In this document: one piece after another, positions 55,101 to 64,000 of the stretch
Position numbering within the stretch: the first letter of the stretch is position 1
Layout of the letters: the number at the start of each line of letters is the position of its first letter
From: Lutraria lutraria
Taxonomy: Eukaryota > Mollusca > Bivalvia > Venerida > Mactridae
DNA length: 64,000 nt
Direction: 5' to 3'
Assembly (NCBI GenBank): GCA_964023205.1
Contig: OZ026842.1
Coordinates: 9,393,407 to 9,457,406 of the forward strand
Notes under the pieces: generated by a model
Seen by the model: the letters and a program-made list of their open reading frames with translations, nothing else
Databases searched by the model: none
Told to the model about the DNA's origin: nothing
Position numbers and translations under genes: made by a program

Positions 55101-58100
55101 AAGCAAGATCTTAATTATACTGTTCATATCGTAAACTGACACTAATCAAAAACCTCTGTCAGAGTATAATTGTACAATTTCATGGGCACAAATCTGAAAG
55201 TTAGAAACATAATGGACAAGACAAGTAAACAAGAGGGCCATGATGGCCCTATAAATGCTCACCAGGAGAAAAGGTCATTTGGAGATTAACATTGTTGAAG
55301 TTTTCTATACGAGTCTAAGTAAGATCAAGTGACCCATCTGGGCCGTTTTTTATCCGATGGCCATTATATAAACAGATTTAAAAGAGGTCCATTAGACAAA
55401 GCTAGATACCAAATATCTTAGCTCTTAAGGCCTTGTGGTTTCGGAGGAGATTTTTTTAAATTTTCCTATATAAAATAGAATAAACCCCAGGGCAGAGCTA
55501 ATTTTGACCCCGGGGCCATAATTTGAATAAACTTGGTAGAGGTCCACTACACAATGCCACATACAAAATATCTAAGCTCTAGGCCTTGTGGTTTCGGAGA
55601 AGATTTTTTTAATTTTCCTATATAAAATAGAATAAACCCCAGGGCACGGCTAATTTTGACCCCGGGGCCATAATTTGAACAAACTTGGTAGAGGTCCACT
55701 ACACAATGTCACACACAAAATATCTAAGCTCTAGGCCTAGCGGTATTTGAGAAGAAGACTTTTTTAATTTTCCTAAATAAGTCTATATAAATAAAGTGAC
55801 CCCCGGGCGGGGCCAATTTTGACACTAGGGCAATAATTTGAACAAAATTGGTAGAGGTCCACTGGACAATGCGATATGCCAAATATCTAAGCTCTAGGCC
55901 TTGTGGTTTCGGAGAAGAAGATTTTTTTAATTTTCCTATATAAGTCTATATAAATCAAGTGACCCCCGGGGCGGGGCCAATTTTGACCCTAGGGCAATAA
56001 TTTGAACAAACTTGGTAGAGGTCCAATAGACTATGCTACACACCAAATATCAAAGCTCTAGGCATTGTATTTTTTGACAAGAAGATTTTTTAAATTTCCT
56101 ATATAAGTCTATGTAAAATCAAGTTACCCCCGGGGCGGAGCCAATTTGGACCCTAGGGGAATAATTTGAACAATCTTTGTAGAGTTCCATTAGACAATGC
56201 TACATACCAAATATCTCAGCTCTATGCCCTGTGGTTTCAGACAAGAAGATTTTTTAAGTTTTTTCAATTTGTTGCCATAGCAACCAGAATTTTTAATGAA
56301 ATTTAATTTTTTGAACAACTTTGAAAGGGGACCACCCAAGGATCATTCCAGCCAAGTTTGGTTGCAATCGGCATAGCGGTGTAGGAGGAGATGTTGTTTT
56401 AAGTAAACATGGACGCCACGTATTCGTAACGACGCACGATGGACGCATGGCGATCACAAAAGCTCACCCTGAGCACATTCGTGCTCTGGTGAGCTAAAAA
56501 TACTAAAGGCGACTTTTTTTCGATACAAACACAATCAGCTATGTCATGCAATTGTTATGATGAAATTTTGACATTCGACACCTTGTCATAAAGAAACAAG
56601 CTAGACTTTTTTGAAACACCTTTTTAACTGAAAAGCTTAGCCAACATCAAACTATAAAAACCAGATCGAGATATGTTGCTATAGATTGTCGTCTCTGTTC
56701 AGTCTTGCTCAGGGCCATACATAAATCACGAACTTATCCTTTATATCTTGTCTAAAACCGACATTAATTACATAATAAATTTCATGTGTTTTTTTTAAAT
56801 AAAAATCGACATTAATATAAACTTCAACACGTATATGGTATTATGACAACATCACAGCATTATACTTATTAGTTACGGCAATGACCATTTTGTATTGATA
56901 ATTAACAATTTAATTGTGTTCCTATAGAAACAACCACTTTATCATTACTTAGACCTGAGACCAATATCGTACACAATGTACATAATTATATATGGTCCCA
57001 TCTTAGATTTCCCTATACATTTCGTTGAAAATTAAACGTCATACATAAAGACTAAAGAGAGTATCTTAAATATCTTAATAAGTGAATAATTACTTTTTGA
57101 GGATTGATTTATTTAGATATATTATAATGAAAATTACATTCGTGACACTCTGGCTGATTCTGTACACCGAGACGGAGTCGATCGATGCGTGCCGAATGAT
57201 CGAATTCAAGATTATTATACAACATCGATAAAGCCGCATAAAACAAGCACGCACGATAAACAAATACAAGAACTGTAATAGTCCTTGTCCATCTCTTTCG
57301 AAGCCTCGAATATTAGAATCAAGAATCCGCATATTATGCCTGAGCGTGATTTCCACGTACATAGACAGCAGCATACATATTGGAATTTAATACGGCATCA
57401 CCAATGGGTAATTTAGATTCTGCGTGCAATAGTGAAGACACAAAATTCAATTTCAGAACCGCAAGAAGTCTTAAAAGGAAATGAGAATTTCACGTTTTAC
57501 AAAAAAAAACACAAACTATTTCCTATTCTTAAGACATTCTGCATAGTTTGACGTCATTACCAGCTCAAATATATAAGAAAATCTTTAAAATGCAATTTAA
57601 GCCTAACTTACATAGTTATTAAAGTATACGAAAAATGAGCTAGTTTCTCCCGTCATATCAAATTAACGTACTCATTTACTACAATAATATTCAATGGACA
57701 TATTCATTAAATTTAAGGATTGAAAAATTGTGTCCATCAATTGTATGATAATTCTTAAAAACCGTAATGTCAAACATACTTATTCAGAGAAAAGATTTAT
57801 TAAAACCATCAAATAAATCGTCTATGTTATACTCACACGGAAACAAAGCGTGCATTTGGTAAGAGGGACGTTTTTATTCCTACAGTCTTATAGAAGCAAA
57901 ATCGAAAATCTAAGCAAATTTAGTATCAAAAAGAGCATAACTGTATAGGGTGCCACACGATATATCATTATTTAATTGAAAATGGATAATCATTAGAACA
58001 CTGCTTTACGTGCGAATTATTGAGCGTCTTTAGATTATACATGTATTTATATGTTATGCGAAACTTGTGCCCAATATATGTGTTCAGTTTGTTCGCGTTA

Positions 58101-61100
58101 GTGTAATGCCGAATTCCGTAAACCTAAGTGACTTGAGTGTGCGTGAGAGTGTGCTCCCCTTATATTACCCCCGCCCCATTTTTGTAAACTAAAACGGAAA
58201 AAAACACGTTTGGGTCGAGATCGTGCAACTTACCTCTTCATGAAAACTATATATGGAATCTAGTCCAGCTCCAACACGGACATTTTGCTGTTGTTGTTGC
58301 TCAGCCCCACGTCCACGTCCCTTGTTAGACTTTCGTTTTCTTTGAAATATATACGTCTGTTTAAAGTGGAAAACTTTCCTCTTTTTCACCGTGTTTGTCT
58401 TTTTGAATTTAAATTTATTGTCCGGTTTGTGAGCTAATTGCTTAAACTCATCATCGTAATTTTGAAAATAATCCTCGTCGGTGCTTTCGTCCTCGTTGTG
58501 CCATGTAGTATCTGATTCCACAGCATTGTCGCCAGCAGCTTTAGCACGCTTAGTAATGTTTTCAGAATCTAATTCATTATCTGAATAACAGGACTGTTTT
58601 GTCTTTAATTTGGATCGTCTCGATTTTGTTTCTCTATCGAGTGAGCTTGCTCTTCTCTGTCTAGGCTTCTGTGGGGATGTGTCCGGTTTGATCTCATGGC
58701 TAACCGATCGCTTTGAGTATTTTCGAGATGGACTAGAATCAAGCCTCGATTCTTTTGTTTTTTTTCTTTTTGTTGTTGAAGCTGCAATAAGGAAGATGAT
58801 CACTAAAAATGGTCTGACTAAATAGCACCCAGTCACTTGAATATTTATTACAATCATGTCTCTGCAAAACAGTATAAAATTGGAATAATTGATCAGTACG
58901 TTATAAACAGACGTCCCAACCAAAATGCATACAATTTACATTTCATTTAACTCATTCTAGTCGTCAACAATTATATCAAGATCTAAACAATAAATCGACT
59001 TGATTTTATTCAATATATAGATATACCAACAGCCGTCAATAAATAACGATTTGAAATGTTGGTTGTAAACAGAAAATCAAATTCACATCTGCAGAACCAA
59101 TAAATGTAAAACCACGTAGCATTGTCATAAATGAGCAAGCATGCAAGTAAGTACGCAAGCATTTACACATGCATGAATTCACACACTCACAAATTAAACA
59201 GATCACGTAAGAAAAATCTCATATTGTATTCAGTCAAACAGAATACATAAAGGACAACCTTTAGTTTAAAACTAGACTACGAACAGTTAATACTTCAAGT
59301 CACAAGTGCATCTGAATTGTCAGACGAAATAATGAATACAATGAATAATCTTAAGAAGTATCCAGACAAATGTGCAAGAACATGTAACCACTCTATTGAA
59401 TAATCATAGACAGCGTATGATATGTAGCAGACGATACATCTTCCAAAAGTTTACAGACATATGAGACGCAATTTATTACGTTGAAGCGATTATTCGTACG
59501 AAAATTTGTCTTTTTACGTTCTGGGACTTCCAATCGATTAGTAAATAATTTCATTGTCATTCCGAATAGTCTTTGAAAAGTTTCGTTTCCTTGCATATCA
59601 GCAGTCGTATTTGTTCCCGATATGTTAATTTGAGTACATATATTTCTTCTGGAACAAGCTCATGTTCTAGATGTATATTAAGAATATACTTGGCAGGAAT
59701 TCAGAACAGTGCCTCGATGCCATTTGTCCAGCAGGGATACAATGAATTAAAACATGGTTCACTGATCCTAGTTTTTCTAGACGAATTATACTTATGAGTA
59801 CATTTGTATTTGTTTATTATAGCTGTTTGTGAGTACTTACTGTAGTGTCTATTACTAGTTTGGCTAATCCTGGCCATTGGATAGGCTAATGGTGATGACT
59901 GAATCTGTTGATAGTTGACAGGTAAGTAAATCATGAAGACATTACCTAGATAAGTTGTTGTGTGACTATTTGAAGTTCAATGTGGTTGTATGATAGTGTT
60001 TAGATTTATTGTGAATTCGTTAACATTTTGGGTTGATTCTATTTGATTGATGTAGGGTATGATATAACCATGTGCTTGTGAACTATATACATGAATTTAT
60101 TCATTTGTCAAATACTCATGATTGTCATTATAATGTGTATTACTCATATTATGTAAATATTTTATGCCCTTGGATTGATTTAAATATACAGACAATATCC
60201 TTTATGAAAAAAGCAACTTCATACAAAAAACATAAACCAATATGCTTCTTGAAATTCGTCTACCTATAACGTTTTGTTATAGTTTTTCTTGTTCTCTATA
60301 AGAAAACCAAGCAGTTATGTACATGTTTTATCTAATCGACGATTTCATAACAGTAATTAAGTTGAGTCAATAGCACAGTGAGTTTCAACTAAGTTCGATA
60401 ATTTTTGAAACTATTTTTCAGATGGCTGAAAAAATTAATTGATTTCTATGATATCATCTTCATGACTATTTGTATCTTATAGTGTACTTATGTTGGTAAC
60501 AACTGATCTAGTTTGACTATCTTACCTGGAGTTTTAGGGCGAGTTCGTCTGGGCAAGACTTGGGGCATAAAATCCACAAAGCCTTTCTGTGACTTCCGCT
60601 TTCGTTGTAGGGCATGACGAATCAACCTATTGCCTAATTTAACAACAAATAGCATGCAATAAATCAAAAAGCAATAATACATGTTTTACAACAAGCATAG
60701 AGATCTTTAAACTAGCATTAAACAAAAAATAAAATATTGTTACTAACAATACTAATATAACAATATCATCACAAGCAACACAAAAGTCAGCTGTATATCT
60801 AGACACATTGGTAAATTTGATTTCTTGGTATAATGCTGTGAAAAACGCATGCCATTTTGAGTTGTTTACCATCAAAATATGTATCAAATTAGGGACATTT
60901 TCCTGTAACCATGCGATATGGTGTGATATTAAACATTATCCGCATTATCGGCTGAGAGGGTCTCTTACAGTATGCAAATTCGTGTATTACTTGACAGGAT
61001 CGTACGGTAGTGAGAATCAAATATAGGAAAGGCCTACGTATGCACTAATACGTAAGCAAAATTAAACGTAATATGTGTCATAAGGATGTGTAAATTAAAT

Positions 61101-64000
61101 ATATGTTAGTCTACCAAAGTTTCAAAGAATGTATAAATTCAAATAAATTTATTTTAGAGCATTGGTAGCGAACACTTCAGCTGGTATTTATGCTTTTGTT
61201 ATTGAACGCAGTAAGAGCAATGGCATTTCTTTGTGTTGGAAATTAGTCTCGATTGGTATACTTAGTTGGTACACAATACCAAATGCTTTTGTAGTAAGGG
61301 AGTTAAAGCTTCTAAACAAAAATGAACATAATATCATTGAGCGGGGGGTTCATAGATCATACTACTTTGTTCAAGGACAATAGAAAGTTAAACTGAAAAT
61401 GCACTTAAAGGTTTCAACCAATGAAATAAGCTTATTTATCGTTGATGAAAACCTATAGCCTGGTGCAAACTATATTAATGAGTACAGGTTAAATAGTATT
61501 GAACATTGTGAATATGCGGACGTTTACCTTTTCTATTCAATATTCGACATATGCTGGAATGCCATGACAAAGGCGAATGACCGAATATTTATTCAATCAG
61601 GGCATGGCAACAAATGAACAGTGTAAATTAAACCATGGCATAGGTGCTAACTGTATGATACTAACTGGTAACAAACCATCCCCAAAAGGATAACTGGGAT
61701 GGTAATTGTTGTCAAGGAATATAAAAGCACTACGAGCCAATTTATGTCAGAGATTTTACTAAGGCAGTTAGTATATTTAACATCTAACATGCTTGATTCA
61801 ATATATTTAACATTGCAAAATTATTCCATACTAAATTTATAACATACATGCACTAGCTACAAATCATAACCCCTGGAAGATCTTTAAAGTGTTTAATGGC
61901 GATGGAAAAGAAGACAAGACGGCACAAAATGATCTACTAGTAAATAAACTTGTAACTATAGACTCGAAAAATAGTTAAGCAACAAGTACACAGTCACATA
62001 GGTACCGTTCCTTTTAAAGATAATTTGGAACTACTAACCGTCTTGTTTGCTGTTTCTCCGGTGACGCGCCTTTTTTATTAGTCTGTCAGCCTGCAGGAGA
62101 CAAAACAAAATACACATCAACGATATGTGATAATTTCAAGTGACATGGTAACAATGTGATCTACAATCAATAATGTATCTACAGAAATGTTCATGTAAAC
62201 AATAACACCATCCTTAAAAACATTTTGTTTGTGGTTACGCTATGTACTCACCAAAATCAGCCATACCTAATTTGTTTTTGATATCTTGGGTATTTTTTTT
62301 CAATATATGCATAACATTTGACAGTTATTCTGGATTCAATGTAAAAAACATACGAAATATTTCCTACCTACCTACTGTAAAATATCTGGGAAAGGTTACC
62401 ACAAACATTGTTAAAAAGTTGGCCTAAAAACTACATACAACATCATTAATTTAAAAAATAAAACAATTCCATATTCATTTACACATGTGATGATATGGAT
62501 TAGCAATAATAATAAAACATACATAATTATTACGCTTAATATATAAAATGTGTGATATTTTCAATTTGATGCTCAGTCTATATTTGGATATACGTGTATC
62601 AAAGCGTCAACTTCATGCGAACCAACTATAAAACTTACATGTTGTTTAATGTTGGAGGGTTTATTCCAACGTAATAACTGAGTATCTCTTGCTTGTTCAT
62701 CATCACCGTCGTAGTCAGTATTAAATACCTGAAGTATGTAGAATGCAGTGATTACAGAATATTTCGCATGAAGCAGTGTTATAAATTCATATTTACACAG
62801 AAAACTCTCCTTCAAAATATATCAAGAATATACTTTGGACAGAAAAAAATAGTCATGATAACTGTAACCCGGATTAACATATCTTTTAGTAAAATTACCC
62901 AAAACATGAAATTATTTATTACATCTGATGAATCGAAATCTTCAAAATTGGCCCCGCAAGTGTAAATATTCTATATATTGCATACGACAAATTTAGCCAT
63001 ATATAATTAAATTCCCCACTTATTCATATTTAAATTGTCCTAGCACAGTAAGCAAACGCAAACCAATGGAAATACAGACAATTAAACATATGATACAAAT
63101 AAAATTGCTGCTTACCCATATTAAATTATGATGTGTCATATAAAAAATTATATATATATATCAGGGAAAACACGTACCATGTGTATATCATGTTCATCTG
63201 GGTCTTGTGGTTTGAACCCCGTCCAGCGGGGACCAACTGTCCCATCTTCAGATTTCTTAATGTTATCTACACATGTTTCATTGCTGGGTTTGTCAAGACT
63301 AGAATGTTGGGCGACTATTTCGCTAAATGCGCCGAATACGTTTCTACTTCTACTAGTTGAACGATTCCGCCGGAACCTGGCGTGGTCACTGTTGTTATAT
63401 TCAGAAGAATTCGATGATGTTTCTTTATCAGTTTTCTCACTGATGTCTTTAGTTCGACTTGATGTGTCTTCTTCATCCCTACTGTTACAAGACCCGTCTC
63501 TGTGTCTATATAACATTAGTTTCTTTAAACCAGGGGACATTCTCTTCGAATTACTATTCTCATCAAATAATGGTTCTTCCTTAACAGAAGCAAAACTTAG
63601 ATTTGAGTCAGATTTATCTACCTCTTGGTCCCTTGGTGGACGCGATTCATTTCTGCCATTATTTGTTTCCGGTTTGCAATCTTTAAGTAGCAGAGCTTGA
63701 TTACCAAACAAAGATCTAGTAACTATATCGGCCATTTTTGCATCATCTTCATCAAACTCCTCTTTAACATTGCTAGACTCATTTTTATCTGTACCCTCCA
63801 TAGAGTCTGATACAGACTTACCATGAACTATCGGAGCAACATTAGCTACAGGAATATTTCTTGTTTGTGACAACTGCCTCGACAGAAACACCTTGTTGAC
63901 CTGAGGCTGCGTACTTAACTCTCTGCGAACCGTTTCATAAACGGATTCCTTATCCTTATTCTTAGAACCTTTGACAGCATCCGATATAAGCCTATGAAGA
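48919..64000 (-). CDS. BCOR: BCL6 corepressor (BCOR/BCORL1) homologue, partial: 11 exons, 3' end of gene
   Basis: Nuclear scaffold of the variant Polycomb complex PRC1.1. In the family, the C-terminal PUFD domain binds the RAWUL domain of PCGF1. Eleven minus-strand exons join without phase conflict and give 853 residues plus stop. They are 63178-64000 (open at the edge), 62639-62728, 62039-62090, 60526-60633, 58234-58781, 54530-54676, 53015-53184, 50762-50907, 50270-50344, 49776-49911 and 48919-49186. The N-terminal part is charged and low in complexity. The ankyrin repeats are strongly BCOR-like ([53 protein letters not shown]). The acidic linker and PUFD-like end are more diverged. Two near-identical family A repeats sit in its introns. 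The amino-terminal exons lie to the right of the window. Confidence 0.95.
49250..49500. repeat. T/G-rich low-complexity tract
   Basis: Degenerate TTTGTATGTG / TTTATGTATT repeats in the last BCOR-like intron. The two overlapping cysteine-rich open frames here come from the TG repeats and are not genes. Confidence 0.75.
49776..49911 (-). CDS. BCOR: BCOR-like exon: acidic linker and first PUFD strand
   Basis: [20 protein letters not shown] then [20 protein letters not shown]. The E-S-G-x-x-x-x...D-V-F-E-F pattern of BCOR is recognisable. The L-P-C-Y-N-I-Q strand of vertebrates is replaced. Confidence 0.9.
50270..50344 (-). CDS. BCOR: BCOR-like exon: ankyrin-PUFD linker
   Basis: [20 protein letters not shown] and KQSFL, matching D-Y-L-N-D-L-Q-G...W-D-F-Y-G-S of BCOR. 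Acceptor TTTCAG, donor GTATGT. Confidence 0.93.
50762..50907 (-). CDS. BCOR: BCOR-like exon: third ankyrin repeat
   Basis: [20 protein letters not shown] then [19 protein letters not shown] and MARFLQ. The [13 protein letters not shown] block is near-identical in vertebrate BCOR. Donor GTAAGC. Confidence 0.97.
51396..52348 (+). repeat. Modular dispersed repeat, family A, BCOR-like intron
   Basis: Same termini and modules as 55228-56497, with about four modules. Lies between the second and third ankyrin exons, in the same orientation as the other copy. Confidence 0.9.
52349..53014. other. BCOR-like intron remainder
   Basis: Nothing recognised. Confidence 0.5.
53015..53184 (-). CDS. BCOR: BCOR-like exon: second ankyrin repeat
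   Basis: [20 protein letters not shown] then [12 protein letters not shown] and [22 protein letters not shown] and DNAGY-ALHE match vertebrate BCOR closely. Confidence 0.97.
53185..54529. other. BCOR-like intron between ankyrin exons 1 and 2
   Basis: 1.3 kb, no recognisable element. The 93-codon minus-strand open frame near 53953-54234 has no support. Confidence 0.5.
54530..54676 (-). CDS. BCOR: BCOR-like exon: first ankyrin repeat
   Basis: [13 protein letters not shown] then [19 protein letters not shown], matching V-N-K-N-A-G-E-T-L-L-Q-R-A-A-x-L-G-Y-E of BCOR. 147 nt, phase 0 at both ends. Confidence 0.95.
55228..56497 (+). repeat. Modular dispersed repeat, family A, full-length copy, BCOR-like intron
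   Basis: Starts AACAAGAGGGCCATGATGGC and ends CGTGCTCTGGTGAGCTAAAA. About six modules of 130-140 bp carry CCCCGGGGCGGGGCCAATTT, AACTTGGTAGAGGTCCACTA and ATATCTAAGCTCTAGGCCTT. Nearly identical to 51396-52348 but with about two more modules. No ORF. Confidence 0.9.
56498..58233. other. BCOR-like intron, repeat-free part
   Basis: Nothing recognised between the family A repeat and the next exon. Confidence 0.5.
58234..58781 (-). CDS. BCOR: BCOR-like exon, 548 nt, charged with poly-Gln
   Basis: Acceptor CTTATTGCAG, donor [26 protein letters not shown] starts a Ser/Lys/Arg-rich stretch. [17 protein letters not shown] acidic segment, a KKRKV nuclear-signal-like motif and [10 protein letters not shown] follow. 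Ends in YSFHEE, in phase 0 with the ankyrin exon. Confidence 0.88.
58782..60525. other. BCOR-like intron
   Basis: 1.7 kb intron. Short open frames on both strands show no homology I recognise. Confidence 0.5.
60526..60633 (-). CDS. BCOR: BCOR-like exon, 108 nt, basic
   Basis: Encodes [20 protein letters not shown] then [15 protein letters not shown]. Possible nuclear localisation signal RKRK. Acceptor AAATTAG, donor GTAAGA. Confidence 0.85.
60634..62038. other. BCOR-like intron
   Basis: 1.4 kb intron with no recognised element. Confidence 0.5.
62039..62090 (-). CDS. BCOR: BCOR-like exon, 52 nt
   Basis: Encodes [17 protein letters not shown], a basic segment. Acceptor CTCCTGCAG, donor GTTAGT. 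Leaves phase 1, which the next exon completes as Gly. Confidence 0.8.
62639..62728 (-). CDS. BCOR: BCOR-like exon, 90 nt
   Basis: Encodes [20 protein letters not shown] then [10 protein letters not shown]. Acceptor ATACTTCAG, donor GTAAGT, phase 0 at both ends. Confidence 0.85.
63178..64000 (-). CDS. BCOR: BCOR-like exon, large, disordered, 5'-open
   Basis: Continuous frame from the window edge ([19 protein letters not shown] onward) to donor GTACGT at 63177. Rich in Ser, Asp, Glu, Arg and Lys. Contains [20 protein letters not shown]. No ankyrin or enzyme motif. Probably the end of the large central exon typical of BCOR genes. Confidence 0.85.

Noticed and set aside
57090..57374. 94-codon minus-strand open frame
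   Set aside because: Inside a BCOR-like intron, no family resemblance, no splice sites in agreement with neighbouring exons.
58605..58825. Plus- and minus-strand frames overlapping the 548-nt BCOR-like exon
   Set aside because: Shadows of the real exon, which is fixed by phase with both neighbours.

Overview
The window is eukaryotic, intron-rich and A+T-rich. It is most likely from a bivalve mollusc. It holds parts of three split genes whose exons join in frame, set among LINE, SINE, MITE-like and modular dispersed repeats that I associate with bivalve genomes. The species call is inference; no marker gene is present.

Layout. (1) 206-1295, minus strand: two exons of a secreted acid sphingomyelinase-like phosphodiesterase (SMPDL3 family), cut by the left edge of the window. 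(2) 3741-40046, plus strand: a complete complement C3-like gene. I could join 41 coding exons without a phase conflict, giving about 1,724 codons. It starts with a signal peptide and has macroglobulin domains, an RKRR beta/alpha processing site, a 77-residue anaphylatoxin ending in Arg, a thioester domain and a C-terminal C345C domain. The thioester motif is GCAEQ rather than GCGEQ. Alanine sits where human C3 has its catalytic histidine. A second basic RGKR site lies where C4 has its alpha/gamma cleavage. (3) 40047-48918: intergenic and UTR sequence with a foldback element, dispersed repeats, and an inverted, stop-containing copy of C3-like exon 40 that has exactly the same length and retained splice sites. 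(4) 48919-64000, minus strand: the 3' half or so of a BCOR/BCORL1 homologue (Polycomb PRC1.1 scaffold). It has ankyrin repeats and a C-terminal PUFD-like domain, and is open at the right edge.

The SMPDL3-like gene and the C3-like gene are arranged head to head. The C3-like and BCOR-like genes are convergent. No functional link between the three is evident from the sequence. The most notable features are the unusual catalytic signature of the C3-like protein, two tandem-repeat arrays that appear built from the splice acceptors of exons 17 and 40, and the nearby inverted exon copy. Together these suggest a locus that is still duplicating and decaying.
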